A stretch of DNA of 64,000 nt from Pelagibacter sp047722505 (lineage in GTDB: Bacteria; Pseudomonadota; Alphaproteobacteria; Pelagibacterales; Pelagibacteraceae), in the NCBI RefSeq assembly GCF_047722505.1, contig NZ_CP159814.1, positions 62,001 through 126,000 of the forward strand. The letters are read 5' to 3'. Numbering within the stretch: position 1 is the stretch's first letter; each line of letters starts with the position of its first letter. The notes under the pieces are model-generated. The model had not been told where the DNA came from and did not search any database. It saw only the letters and a list, made by a program, of their open reading frames with translations. Of the stretch, positions 41,657 to 51,776 are shown piece after piece. The translations under genes and the position numbers were made by a program.

Positions 41657-43342
41657 ATGAATAAAAATACTAAAGTTCTAGCCCTAAAATATAGACCTCA
41701 AACGTTCGATGATCTTATAGGCCAAGATGTCGTTGCTGAGACAATATCTAATTCAATCAAGGCGAATAAAGTACCCAATGCTTATCTTTTTACAGGGATC
41801 AGGGGAATCGGGAAAACGACAACAGCAAGAATAGTAGCCAAGTCTTTAAATTGTTCAAATGGTACTGACAATTTATGCAAGGATGAGTTATGTGATAATT
41901 GTAATGCCATTTCGAATTCAAATCATATTGATGTTTTGGAAATGGATGCAGCAAGCAAAACAGGAGTTGATGATGTTAGGGATCTTATTGAGTTTTCGAG
42001 GTATGGTCCAACTACAGCTAAATATAAGATATTTATTATTGATGAAGTGCACATGCTCAGCAAACAAGCATTCAACGCTTTATTAAAAACATTAGAAGAA
42101 CCACCTGAGTATTTAAAATTTATTTTTGCAACAACTGAAATAAAAAAAATTCCAATTACAGTAGTGTCACGTTGTCAAAGATTTGATCTTTCCAGAATCA
42201 AATCATTAGAATTATTTAATTTTATAAAAGATATTAAAAACAAAGAAAATGGAAATGCATCTGACGACGCTCTTAAATTGATTGTTAAAATTTCTGAAGG
42301 GTCAGTTAGAGATGCGCTATCATTACTTGATAGAGCATTACTTACTTTAGATAAAGATAAAGAACTAGATTTAGTTTATGCGCAAAAAATATTTGGCTAC
42401 TTTGATAAATCACAATTAATTACTTTATTTGAGTTAATATTTGAGGGTAAGGAAAAAGAGGTTTTGAACACTTATAGACAAATATACAATCAAGGAGTTG
42501 AACCTAAAATATTTATAAATGATTTTTTAGAATTATTATATTACTTTAAAAATGTTGAGTCTTTAAATATTGATGGAACAAATTTTTTATTAAATGACGA
42601 AGAATTTAATAAGATTAAAGAAATTTCTGAAAAAGTTAATAATGAAATTTTAATATTGTTTTGGCAATTTACAATTAAAACACTAGAAGAAATAGATATT
42701 GTCTCAAATCAACACTTGTCTATGGAAATGTTTTTAATTAGATTAATACACTTAAAAGGAATTAATAAAGTATCAAATATCAATAATGAAGAGGGATCGA
42801 ATCAAAGCGAAATTATTAAGGACAATTCGCCCCTGCAAAAACAAGAAGATGACGATTTATTTGGAATAAAAGAAAGGATGGAAACGATTGGACAAATAAA
42901 AAATATTGTTCAAGAGAAAGATATCAAGATAAAAGAAAACAAAAAAACTGAACTACAAACAAAACTTATAAACTCTTTTGATGATCTATTAGAAATATGC
43001 TCTTCTAAAAAAGAAATTAAATTAAAATATGAACTAGAAAAAAATGTTAATCTTGTAGGTTTTGAAAATAAAAGAATTGAAATTTCTTTCAATGAGGATT
43101 TGGACAAAGATTTTGTTAAAGATTTGTCTTTAAAACTTTATGAGTGGACTAATGATAGGTGGATAATAACATTAAGTAAAACCAAAGGTCAGCCTTCTAA
43201 AAAAGAAGAAGAAATAAATTCAAAGAAAGAGTTAATAGAAACTATAAAAAAATCTCCAATTTATAATGATATTTTAAAAAATTTTCCTGATGCTGAACTA
43301 GTGGATGTGAAACCAAAAAATAGTGAAAGTAATAATGACTGA
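41657..43342 (+). CDS. dnaX: DNA polymerase III subunit gamma/tau
   Basis: The AAA+ motor of the replicative clamp loader, which ties polymerase cores together. The 561-residue protein has Walker A GIRGIGKT at 47-54, zinc cysteines at 66, 74, 79 and 82, Walker B with IIDEVHML (127-134), and an SRC arginine-finger segment. Domain III follows to about residue 370, and a charged C-terminal tau region after that. I did not identify a convincing frameshift site for gamma. It overlaps ybaB by 8 nt. Confidence 0.96.
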   Translation: MNKNTKVLALKYRPQTFDDLIGQDVVAETISNSIKANKVPNAYLFTGIRGIGKTTTARIVAKSLNCSNGTDNLCKDELCDNCNAISNSNHIDVLEMDAASKTGVDDVRDLIEFSRYGPTTAKYKIFIIDEVHMLSKQAFNALLKTLEEPPEYLKFIFATTEIKKIPITVVSRCQRFDLSRIKSLELFNFIKDIKNKENGNASDDALKLIVKISEGSVRDALSLLDRALLTLDKDKELDLVYAQKIFGYFDKSQLITLFELIFEGKEKEVLNTYRQIYNQGVEPKIFINDFLELLYYFKNVESLNIDGTNFLLNDEEFNKIKEISEKVNNEILILFWQFTIKTLEEIDIVSNQHLSMEMFLIRLIHLKGINKVSNINNEEGSNQSEIIKDNSPLQKQEDDDLFGIKERMETIGQIKNIVQEKDIKIKENKKTELQTKLINSFDDLLEICSSKKEIKLKYELEKNVNLVGFENKRIEISFNEDLDKDFVKDLSLKLYEWTNDRWIITLSKTKGQPSKKEEEINSKKELIETIKKSPIYNDILKNFPDAELVDVKPKNSESNND

Positions 43343-43652
43343 TTTTACAAAAATTTTAGACAAAGCTAAAGAATTGGAATCTAAGATGAAAGAAAGCCAA
43401 GAGAAAATTAAAAATATTCAAGTAGAAGGGGTGTCTGGCTCTAACTCTGTAAAAGTTACACTAAATGGTGAAAATGAAATGATTAAAGTAAATTTATCTG
43501 ATGAGATTATGAAAGAAGATAAGGTTATAATAGAAGACTTAATTGTAGCAGCTCACAATAATGCAAAATCTGAACTAAAGTCCAAGACATCTGAGGAAAT
43601 TTCAAAATCCACAAGCGGATTTGGTATTCCTGGATTTAAATGGCCACTTTAA
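43335..43652 (+). CDS. ybaB: YbaB/EbfC family nucleoid-associated protein
   Basis: A 105-residue DNA-binding protein from ATG 43335; a GTG at 43323 would add four residues. It shows the family pattern: an N-terminal coiled coil (1-30), the central VEGVSGSNSVKVTLNG sheet and a helix, then a FGIPGFKWPL tail. The dnaX-ybaB-recR order is almost universal. The protein probably acts with RecR or as a nucleoid protein. Confidence 0.93.
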   Translation: MTDFTKILDKAKELESKMKESQEKIKNIQVEGVSGSNSVKVTLNGENEMIKVNLSDEIMKEDKVIIEDLIVAAHNNAKSELKSKTSEEISKSTSGFGIPGFKWPL

Positions 43653-43656
43653 TTGC

Positions 43657-44268
43657 ATGCAAAATATTAGCGAAATAGAAGAGTTAATTAAATTAATCGC
43701 TAAACTCCCCGGCCTAGGTCCTAAATCTGCAAAAAGAATTGTATTAAAACTTATTAATAATAGAGATGAATTAGTTAAACCAATGGCGAATACCTTGGCT
43801 CAAGTTTATAAAAATGTTATTAGATGTCAATCTTGCGGTACTTTAAAATCTAATTCATTAGGTTGTAACAACTGTGAAAATTCAAAAGAAAAATATAATA
43901 AAATATGTGTAGTAGAAGACATTGCAGATCAATGGTCAATTGAAAATTCAAATATTTATAAAGGCTACTTTCATATTCTTGGTGGAACCATTTCTTCTGC
44001 TGGTCAGAGAAAAGAAGATCTTTTGATTAATTCATTAGTAGAAAGAGTTTTAAGAGAGAATATTGAAGAAGTTATATTGGCAACAAGTGCAACAGTTGAA
44101 GGTCAAACTACAGCTTATTACATAGAGGATAGTTTAAAAAAAACTAACACTAAGGTTACAAAACTTGCACAAGGACTACCCGTTGGCGGTGAAATAGAAA
44201 GTCTCGATGATGGAACTTTATATTCAGCTTTTAAAAATAGAACTAGAATTAAAACTAATTCTGACTAG
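43657..44268 (+). CDS. recR: Recombination protein RecR
   Basis: Helps RecFOR load RecA at gaps. Encodes 203 residues from ATG 43657; an alternative start at 43621 lies inside ybaB. It has the helix-hairpin-helix (LPGLGPKSAKR, 17-27), the C4 zinc site with Cys57, Cys60, Cys70 and Cys73, and a Toprim domain beginning ICVVEDIAD. The 3' end overlaps the convergent malate synthase gene by 14 nt. Confidence 0.96.
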   Translation: MQNISEIEELIKLIAKLPGLGPKSAKRIVLKLINNRDELVKPMANTLAQVYKNVIRCQSCGTLKSNSLGCNNCENSKEKYNKICVVEDIADQWSIENSNIYKGYFHILGGTISSAGQRKEDLLINSLVERVLRENIEEVILATSATVEGQTTAYYIEDSLKKTNTKVTKLAQGLPVGGEIESLDDGTLYSAFKNRTRIKTNSD

Positions 44269-46441
44269 ATTTTTTTAATAATCGATTTTGATGTAGCAAA
44301 GGTTCTGTGTAACCAGAAGGTTGCTCTTTACCTTTAAAGATTAAATCACAAGCTGTCTTAAAAGCAATTGATTGTTCAAAATTTTCAGACATCATCTCGT
44401 AGCTTCCTCTTCCAGAGCGAGTATATGCACCATCATTTTTATTTTGATCATCAACAATTTTTGCCATTTTTTTCATCACTTCCATAACTTGTGATTTTGT
44501 ACAAATATCGTGATGTATCCAATTAGCTATATGTTGAGAAGAAATTCTTAAAGTGGCTCTATCTTCCATCAAACCAACATTGTTAATATCAGGTACTTTT
44601 GAACAACCAACTCCATGATCTATCCATCTTACGACATAACCTAAAAGAGTTTGTGCAGAATTGGAAATTTCAGAGTTAATTTCTTCCATTGACCAGTTTG
44701 GCCTATCTGCCACAGGAATTGTTAACAAGTCATCCAGTTTTGCGGATTCTCTTTTTTGAATTTCTTTTTGTTTCTCAAAAATATTTATTTCATGATAATG
44801 AAGGGCATGAAGAGCTGCCGCTGTAGGTGAGGGAACCCAAGCACAATTTGCACCAGCATTTAGATGACCAGTTTTTTGTTGCATCATCTCATTCATTTTG
44901 TCAGGCATAGCCCACATTCCTTTGCCAATTTGAGCCCTACCAGAAAGACCACATTGAAGACCGATATCTACATTATTGTTTTCATAAGCATTAATCCATT
45001 TTGAAGATTTCATATCTCCTTTCTTTATCATTGGACCGGCTTCCATAGAGGTATGCATTTCATCACCTGTTCTATCTAAAAAACCTGTATTAATAAAAAA
45101 TACTCTATTTTGAAGTGTTCTAATACACTCTTTTAAATTAGAAGAGGTTCTTCTCTCTTCATCCATAATTCCAATTTTACATGTATATTTTTCCAAACCT
45201 AAAACTTCTTCCACTTTAGTAAAAATTAAATCTGTAAATGAAGTTTCATCAGGACCATGCATTTTTGGTTTAACAATATAAATAGAGCCACTTCTAGAAT
45301 TACTCTTTTTTTTAATATCATGAAGGCAAGCCACTGAAGTTATGAAGGCATCCATAATACCTTCTGGTATTTCAGAACCATCTTTTAAGGTGATTGCTGA
45401 ATTAGTCATAAGGTGTCCAACATTTCTTATCAATAACAAACTTCTTCCATGTAATTTTAATCCTTTTCCATCTTTAGAAACATAACTTCTGTCAGGATTT
45501 AATTTACGCTCATAAGTCTTTCCATTTTTTTCAAAAGTTGATTTCAAATCACCCTTCATTAGTCCAAGCCAATTACGATAACAAATAATTTTGTCATCAG
45601 CATCAACCGCAGCAACACTATCTTCGTTATCACAAATAGTTGAAACTGCTGCTTCAACAATAATATCACTAATTTTAGCAGGATCTTGTTGAGCACTAAA
45701 AGCATTTGGATCTATAATTATTTCTATATGAAGATTATTATTTTTTAAAATTATTGCTGAAGGATCATTAGCCTCCCCTCTATGACCGATAAATTTATCT
45801 TTATTTTTTAGAGATGTTTCAGCACTACCTTTTAATATTGTTAAAGAACCATTATTAATTTTTAAACTAGTAATATTATGCCATTCAAAATTTTCTAGAG
45901 GAAAATATTTTACCAAAAAGTCTCTTCCATATTTTATAACCATTTCCCCTCTCAAAGGATCATATCTCTGAGAGGCACTATCTTCAGATTGTTCAATTAT
46001 ATCTGTGCCATACAAACTGTCATATAAACTCATCCATCTAGCATTAGCAGCATTCAGCGCATATCTTTCATTCAAGATTGGAACTACTAATTGTGGTCCA
46101 GCAATACTAGTTATTTCTTCATCAACGTTATTTGTTTGAATTTTAAAATCTGGACCTAATTCTTTTAGATAGCCAATTTCTTTTAAAAATTTTTTATATT
46201 CTTCTAGGTTTGTTTCATTGCCTTTATTAGCAATGTGCCAATTGTCTATTTTTTTTTGTAAATCTTCTCTTATTTTTAATAGTTCTTTATTTTTTGGAGC
46301 TAACTCATGAATAGCTTTATCAAAACCAGTCCAAAATTTTTCAGAGCTAATATTTGTATCTTTAAGTAGTTCAGTGTTAATAAAATCTAATAATTTATTT
46401 GAAACTGATAAATTGTTTATTTTAGTATATTTTTCTTTCAT
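44255..46441 (-). CDS. glcB: Malate synthase G
   Basis: Condenses glyoxylate with acetyl-CoA to malate, letting glycine- or glycolate-derived glyoxylate enter central metabolism. Encodes 728 residues from ATG 46441; a TTG at 46450 is a weaker alternative. Hallmarks of isoform G are GIMDEERRTSSNLKE with the metal Glu, and NTGFLDRTGDEMHTSM with the metal Asp; the size also fits. It is preceded by a tandem glycine riboswitch, so expression follows glycine supply. Confidence 0.96.
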   Translation of the reverse strand: MKEKYTKINNLSVSNKLLDFINTELLKDTNISSEKFWTGFDKAIHELAPKNKELLKIREDLQKKIDNWHIANKGNETNLEEYKKFLKEIGYLKELGPDFKIQTNNVDEEITSIAGPQLVVPILNERYALNAANARWMSLYDSLYGTDIIEQSEDSASQRYDPLRGEMVIKYGRDFLVKYFPLENFEWHNITSLKINNGSLTILKGSAETSLKNKDKFIGHRGEANDPSAIILKNNNLHIEIIIDPNAFSAQQDPAKISDIIVEAAVSTICDNEDSVAAVDADDKIICYRNWLGLMKGDLKSTFEKNGKTYERKLNPDRSYVSKDGKGLKLHGRSLLLIRNVGHLMTNSAITLKDGSEIPEGIMDAFITSVACLHDIKKKSNSRSGSIYIVKPKMHGPDETSFTDLIFTKVEEVLGLEKYTCKIGIMDEERRTSSNLKECIRTLQNRVFFINTGFLDRTGDEMHTSMEAGPMIKKGDMKSSKWINAYENNNVDIGLQCGLSGRAQIGKGMWAMPDKMNEMMQQKTGHLNAGANCAWVPSPTAAALHALHYHEINIFEKQKEIQKRESAKLDDLLTIPVADRPNWSMEEINSEISNSAQTLLGYVVRWIDHGVGCSKVPDINNVGLMEDRATLRISSQHIANWIHHDICTKSQVMEVMKKMAKIVDDQNKNDGAYTRSGRGSYEMMSENFEQSIAFKTACDLIFKGKEQPSGYTEPLLHQNRLLKKSSQN

Positions 46442-46462
46442 AGCACCCAATCAATTACCCCA

Positions 46463-46603
46463 TCTGTATTTTTGCCTGAGAGTTTTGCTCCATCGGCGAG
46501 ATTAAATCTCTTTCCAGAGTGTTATGTTTTTTTATCGGTCCTTTTGCCTGAGAGTTTCCGGGGTGGTTGCTCCTTCGGCGCTATCATATAGTCTCTCCCG
46601 ATA
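46463..46603 (-). promoter_or_regulatory. Tandem glycine riboswitch (two aptamers)
   Basis: On the minus strand two copies of the glycine aptamer core follow each other. Aptamer 1 (46603 to about 46533) has GGGAGAG, GCCGAAGGAGCAA, ACTCTCAGGCAAAA and a P1 stem TATCGG/CCGATA. Aptamer 2 (about 46519 to 46463) has GAAAGAG, GCCGATGGAGCAA and ACTCTCAGGCAAAA. A short A-rich linker joins them. Only 21 nt separate aptamer 2 from the malate synthase ATG, which favours control at translation start. Glycine-activated malate synthase has been reported in SAR11 (Tripp and colleagues). Confidence 0.95.
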
Positions 46604-46704
46604 GTAAAAATGAGACTACTTGTTAAAAAAATTATGTCAAATACAAATTAATTTAAACATTTTATTGCCTTTTTTGTTATTTAATCAATAATTAAAATAC
46701 TCAC

Positions 46705-47811
46705 ATGAAAAATTATTTAAATTTTGAAACTGATATTAAAAACTTAGAAAGTGAAGTAGAAAAATTAAAAGACCCTTATAATCAAGATGGACTTTCAGAA
46801 GTGGACACTAAGAAGATTTCAGAATCTCAAAAAGAAATAGATATAAAGTTACAAGAAATTTATTCCAATCTAGATCCATGGCAAACAACTTTAGTTGCCA
46901 GACATGAGGACAGACCTAAAGCAAAATTTTTTATAGATAATTTATTTGAGGATTTTATTCCTCTTTCAGGAGATAGGTTTTATGGAGAAGATAAGTCAGT
47001 TTTAGCTGGATTTGCAAAATTTAATGAAAAGTCAGTCTTGGTTATAGGTCAAGAAAAAGGTGACAGCCTTGAAACTAGAATAGAAAGAAATTTTGGCATG
47101 ATGAGGCCTGAAGGTTATAGAAAAACGATTAGGTTAATGAATCTTGCAAACAAATTTAATATTCCAATAATTTCACTTATAGACACACCTGGTGCTTACC
47201 CTGGTGTAGGGGCGGAAGAGAGAGGGCAAGCAGAGGCAATTGCAAAATCAATAGAGTGCTGCATGTCATTAAATGTCCCAACACTTGCGATTGTAATTGG
47301 AGAAGGTGGCTCAGGTGGAGCAATAGCACTGGCCTCATCTAATAAAGTTATTATGTTAGAAAATGCGATCTATTCAGTAATCTCTCCTGAAGGATGTGCT
47401 ACGATTTTGTGGAGAGATCCCAAAAGAACTCTGGAAGCAGCAAAGGCAATGAAATTATCATCTAAAGATCTTTTAGAGCTAAAAGTAATTGATGAAATTA
47501 TTCCAGAGCCTGTTGGCGGTGCTCATAGAGATAGAGATTTAGTTTTAGAAAATGTTAGAAGATCAATCGAAAATAATTTAAATGAATTTGAAAATATGAG
47601 TGGAGAAGAGGTATTTAATCATAGGAAAAATAAATTTTTAATTATTGGAAGAACTAAAGGGTTTATTAATCAACTAGATGACTTAAGCACACTAAGCATG
47701 AAGAATAATAAAATTAATTCATTTATTGAAAAATTTTTTAAATCTAAAATTAATTTAGCAATAACAGCTACTGCACTAGTTCTTTTATCTTATTTTATTT
47801 TCTTTTTATAA
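46705..47811 (+). CDS. accA: Acetyl-CoA carboxylase carboxyltransferase subunit alpha, with C-terminal membrane tail
   Basis: Partner of AccD. The 368-residue protein has an N-terminal helical domain (1-60), then the carboxyltransferase core with RPEGYRKTIRLM, DTPGAYPGVGAEERGQ, GEGGSGGAIALA and SPEGCATILW. The usual family length is about 320. After the core, about 50 extra residues end in a hydrophobic segment (349-368) that runs to the stop, so the protein could be tail-anchored in the inner membrane. It overlaps the convergent secA by 6 nt. Confidence 0.95.
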   Translation: MKNYLNFETDIKNLESEVEKLKDPYNQDGLSEVDTKKISESQKEIDIKLQEIYSNLDPWQTTLVARHEDRPKAKFFIDNLFEDFIPLSGDRFYGEDKSVLAGFAKFNEKSVLVIGQEKGDSLETRIERNFGMMRPEGYRKTIRLMNLANKFNIPIISLIDTPGAYPGVGAEERGQAEAIAKSIECCMSLNVPTLAIVIGEGGSGGAIALASSNKVIMLENAIYSVISPEGCATILWRDPKRTLEAAKAMKLSSKDLLELKVIDEIIPEPVGGAHRDRDLVLENVRRSIENNLNEFENMSGEEVFNHRKNKFLIIGRTKGFINQLDDLSTLSMKNNKINSFIEKFFKSKINLAITATALVLLSYFIFFL

Positions 47812-50370
47812 AGCGCCACAGCAATTTTTAAACTTTTTACCTGTAGCTTCACATTTTTCATTTCTAGAGAGTTTTTCATCTTTTTTTTGAATCAACAAAC
47901 ATCTAGGGTCATTGGATATTTCTTTTTTAATTGTTTTAGAATTATCTTCACTTAGTTCTTGAACAATTTTTAAATTAATTAAAATTGTAACAAAATCAAT
48001 TTTTAACTTATTCAATAAATTTTCAAAAAGATAAAACGCTTCTTTTTTATATTCAACTAATGGATCTCTTTGACCATAAGACCTCAGTCCAATCACTTGC
48101 CTTAATTGTTCAAGATATTGAATATGAGATTTCCAATTTAAATCAATACACTGAAGTAAAATTCTTTTCTCAATTTCTTTAGCTTTTTCTTCATTCAACA
48201 TATTAATTCTTTCATTCCTAGCTTCTATAAATTTAGAATTAATTTTTTCTTTAAAATCTTGATCATTTAAATCGATTAGACTTTTAAACTCGTCATCATT
48301 GACACTTTTGCCAGCTAAAATTTTTAGTTGATTGTTAAATTCATTATTTTTGGTTTTTGACACTTTTTGAGATTTTAAACTTATTAAATGACCTATGATT
48401 TCTGACAAAAACTCATCTGAATAATCAAAAACTTTTTCAGTATTCATGACATTATTTCTTTGAGAAAAAATTACATGTCTTTGGTCATTTAAAACATCGT
48501 CAAACTTCAGTAAGTTTTTTCTAATATCAAAATTTCTTGCCTCAACTTTCTGTTGTGCTCTCTCAAGTGCTTTGTTTATCCATGGATGGTCAATACTTTC
48601 ACCATCTTTTAACCCAAGTTTCTGAAGTATATTATTCATTGACTCAGAACCAAAAATTCTCATTAAATCATCTTCTAAGCTAACATAAAAAATTGAGCTT
48701 CCCTCATCACCCTGTCGCCCAGCTCTTCCTCTTGCTTGATTATCAACTCTTCTAGACTCCATTCTTTCAGTACCAATTACAAATAACCCACCTAATGCTT
48801 TTATCTTATTCTTATTTGCTAGCAGCTCCTCATCAGGCTGACTTCCTCTTTTTCCACCCAATTGAATGTCAACACCACGTCCTGAAATACTTGTAGTGAT
48901 TATAACCGAGTTCACTTTTCCTGCATTTGCAATAATTTCTGCTTCATTTTCATGATTTTTTGCATTTAACACTACATGGTTTACTTTTTTTTCATTTAAT
49001 AATTTAGAATAAATTTCAGATTTATTAATGCTTGATGTAAAAACTAAAATTGGCTGACCTAGTTTATGACATTCAAGAATATTATCTATGATTGCTTTAT
49101 TTTTCTCTAATTCTGTTCTAAAGATTTTATCATTCCAATCTTTTCTAATCATCTTTTTATTTGTTGGGATAACTACCACTATCAAACTATATATTTCATA
49201 AAATTCTTGGGATTCAGTTGCAGCTGTTCCAGTGCATCCTGAAATTTTATCGTAAAGTTTAAAATAGTTTTGATAAGTTATTGATGCAAGGGTTTGGTTT
49301 TCAGCTTGTACGTCTATTCTTTCTTTTGCCTCAAGAGCTTGGTGAAGGCCATCACCATATCGTCTTCCTTCTAAAATTCTACCTGTCAACTCATCAATAA
49401 TTTTTAAAGAACCATCTTTAACAATATAATCTCTTCCTTTTTCAAATAAATGATTCGCTTTTAAAGATTGATTTACATGATGTACTAGGCTTAAATTTTC
49501 TGGGTCATAAAAGTTATTATTTTTCAATATTCCCGCATCAGAAAATATTTTTTCTACATTGTTTATTCCTTCATTTGTAAGCAATATATTCTTATCTTTT
49601 TCATCAATTTCATAATGCTCTGGTATTAACATTCTGACCAATTTATCAACAGCAAGATATTGTTCGGTTTTATCTTCTGCAGCACCAGAAATTACTAGTG
49701 GCGTTCTAGCCTCGTCAATTAAGCAAGAGTCTATTTCATCAACAATTGTATACACGTGACCTCTTTGAACCATTTGTTCTTTAGAGAATTTCATATTGTC
49801 TCTTAAATAATCAAAACCTAACTCGCTGTTTGTTGCGTAAGTAATATCAAAATTATAATTTTTCTTTCTTTGATTGTCGTCTTGGTCATTATTAATATAG
49901 CCAGATGTTAGTCCTAGAAACCGATAAATCTCTCCCATTTCTTGAGAATCTCTTTTTGCCAAATAATCATTCACAGTAACAATATGAACACCCTTGCCAT
50001 GTAAAGCATTTAGATAGGCTGCTAAACTTATGGTTAATGTTTTACCTTCACCAGTTCTCATCTCTGCAATTTTTCCCTCATGAAGCACAACACCACCAAT
50101 TATTTGCACATCGTAATGTCTTTCATTTCGTGTTCTTTTAGATGCCTCACGCACAAGAGCAAAAGCTTCAGGTAATAAACTATCCATATCAGCGCCAGCA
50201 CTAAGTTTTTCTTTGAGTTCTGTTGTTTTTTTGGGAAAGTCTTCATTGGCAATGTCTTTAATTGCGCTTTCAAAGGAATTAACTTTTTCAACAATCTTAG
50301 CAATTTTATCAAGCTCTTTTTGATTGCTGGATTTTATGAATTTTGAGATAAAATTTAAAGGATTAAGCAT
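47806..50370 (-). CDS. secA: Protein translocase subunit SecA
   Basis: The ATPase motor of Sec secretion, 854 residues. Walker A is RTGEGKT at 105-111, Walker B is within VDEIDSCLIDEARTPL, and the second nucleotide domain has ITTSISGRGVDIQLGG and GRAGRQGD. The C-terminal SEC-C motif is degenerate: the family reads CPCGSGKKYKxCHG, here CEATGKKFKNCCG, so one zinc cysteine is missing. It is divergent from argJ (65-nt spacer). Confidence 0.96.
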   Translation of the reverse strand: MLNPLNFISKFIKSSNQKELDKIAKIVEKVNSFESAIKDIANEDFPKKTTELKEKLSAGADMDSLLPEAFALVREASKRTRNERHYDVQIIGGVVLHEGKIAEMRTGEGKTLTISLAAYLNALHGKGVHIVTVNDYLAKRDSQEMGEIYRFLGLTSGYINNDQDDNQRKKNYNFDITYATNSELGFDYLRDNMKFSKEQMVQRGHVYTIVDEIDSCLIDEARTPLVISGAAEDKTEQYLAVDKLVRMLIPEHYEIDEKDKNILLTNEGINNVEKIFSDAGILKNNNFYDPENLSLVHHVNQSLKANHLFEKGRDYIVKDGSLKIIDELTGRILEGRRYGDGLHQALEAKERIDVQAENQTLASITYQNYFKLYDKISGCTGTAATESQEFYEIYSLIVVVIPTNKKMIRKDWNDKIFRTELEKNKAIIDNILECHKLGQPILVFTSSINKSEIYSKLLNEKKVNHVVLNAKNHENEAEIIANAGKVNSVIITTSISGRGVDIQLGGKRGSQPDEELLANKNKIKALGGLFVIGTERMESRRVDNQARGRAGRQGDEGSSIFYVSLEDDLMRIFGSESMNNILQKLGLKDGESIDHPWINKALERAQQKVEARNFDIRKNLLKFDDVLNDQRHVIFSQRNNVMNTEKVFDYSDEFLSEIIGHLISLKSQKVSKTKNNEFNNQLKILAGKSVNDDEFKSLIDLNDQDFKEKINSKFIEARNERINMLNEEKAKEIEKRILLQCIDLNWKSHIQYLEQLRQVIGLRSYGQRDPLVEYKKEAFYLFENLLNKLKIDFVTILINLKIVQELSEDNSKTIKKEISNDPRCLLIQKKDEKLSRNEKCEATGKKFKNCCGAL

Positions 50371-50435
50371 TTGATTTTTTGATATATAATTAATTATAAC
50401 TTTTAATATAAGTATTAAATAAATATTTTAAATAG

Positions 50436-51737
50436 ATGCCAATAAATCTAGAAAACTTTATAAACTCGTATGGTTTAAAGTCAAAAATGCAAGACTTTCA
50501 AGACCTAGATCATATAGATGGAGTTTCAATTTCGACTATCTGTGCAAATTTATATAGCAAGCCAAGAGATGATCTTGTTATGTTTTATTTTAGAGATGGG
50601 GCAAACTACGCTTCTGTGTACACTCAATCAAAAATAGTCTCAGAAAATATAAAATGGAACCTAAATATAAAAAGCAAAAAAATAAGATCTCTCATCATCA
50701 ATACAAGAAATGCAAATGCATTCACAGGACCGGAAGGCTATGAGGCACTCAGAGATATAGCGGGTGATTTATCAATTCAACTATCCAAAAAACAAAATGA
50801 AGACGAGAATCATCCAAAGAAAATATTAGAAAGTGAAATACTTTTTGGTTGTACGGGTACAATTGGTGAAAAATATCCTAGAGAAAAAATAAAAAAAAAT
50901 ATTCCAGAATTAATAAAAAAAATTAAGTATACACAAAACAAACTAATTTGGTTGAAGGCAGCTTTAGGGATAATGACAACAGATTTAAAACCAAAACTTG
51001 CCATGGAAGAGTGTGAAATTGGAAATGAAAAAGTTAAAATCTATGGAATTGCAAAGGGATCAGGGATGATTTTCCCCAATATGGCAACAACTTTAGGTTA
51101 CATATTTACAGATGCGGATCTTTCAAATGCTGTTTTAAGCAAACTACTCAAAAAAAATATTGATACAACATTCAATGCAATTACTTGTGATGGTGATACT
51201 AGCACTAACGATATGGTCTCAATTTTTTCAACAGGTAAAGTTAAAAACACTACAATCAAAAATATTAACGATAAAAAAATAAAATTTTTTGATCGAGCTT
51301 TGCATTCTGTGTTATTGAATTTATCTAAAAGAATAGTTGCAGATGGAGAGGGTGCCACTAAATTTATAACCGTGAACGTTATTAAATCCAAAAACGAAAA
51401 AGATGCAAAAAAAATAGCTTTTTCTATTGCGAATTCAAATCTTGTTAAAACTGCTATCGCTGGTGAAGATCCAAATTGGGGAAGAGTAATAATGGCCATC
51501 GGTAAATCTGGTGTAAATATAAATTTAGATAAATTATCAATTAATTTTGGTAATATAAAAATTATAGAAAAAGGAAAAATCTTTAAAGATTACAATGAGA
51601 GTGAGGTTGCAAATTATATGAAAGATAAAGCAATAGGTATCTCAATAAATTTAAATTTAGGCACTAAAAACTTTACAGCTTACACCATGGATTTAACTAA
51701 AAAATATATAGAAATTAATGCAGATTATAGAAGCTGA
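50436..51737 (+). CDS. argJ: Bifunctional glutamate N-acetyltransferase / amino-acid acetyltransferase
   Basis: Recycles the acetyl group from acetylornithine to glutamate in arginine synthesis. The 433-residue proenzyme splits itself before Thr218 in NMATTLGY, giving alpha and beta chains; Thr218 becomes the nucleophile. Other signatures are NTRNANAFTG, the oxyanion GCTGTIG and DGDTSTNDM. The C-terminal half has GEDPNWGRVIMA. Whether it also uses acetyl-CoA (first step) cannot be told by eye. Confidence 0.95.
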   Translation: MPINLENFINSYGLKSKMQDFQDLDHIDGVSISTICANLYSKPRDDLVMFYFRDGANYASVYTQSKIVSENIKWNLNIKSKKIRSLIINTRNANAFTGPEGYEALRDIAGDLSIQLSKKQNEDENHPKKILESEILFGCTGTIGEKYPREKIKKNIPELIKKIKYTQNKLIWLKAALGIMTTDLKPKLAMEECEIGNEKVKIYGIAKGSGMIFPNMATTLGYIFTDADLSNAVLSKLLKKNIDTTFNAITCDGDTSTNDMVSIFSTGKVKNTTIKNINDKKIKFFDRALHSVLLNLSKRIVADGEGATKFITVNVIKSKNEKDAKKIAFSIANSNLVKTAIAGEDPNWGRVIMAIGKSGVNINLDKLSINFGNIKIIEKGKIFKDYNESEVANYMKDKAIGISINLNLGTKNFTAYTMDLTKKYIEINADYRS

Positions 51738-51776
51738 CTTAATACTAAATAAAAAATTAATTATTAATTATAATTT

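Noticed and set aside
41657..43342. Programmed frameshift in dnaX producing gamma
   Set aside because: There are several A-runs, but no combination of slippery heptamer, Shine-Dalgarno-like stimulator and hairpin was convincing.
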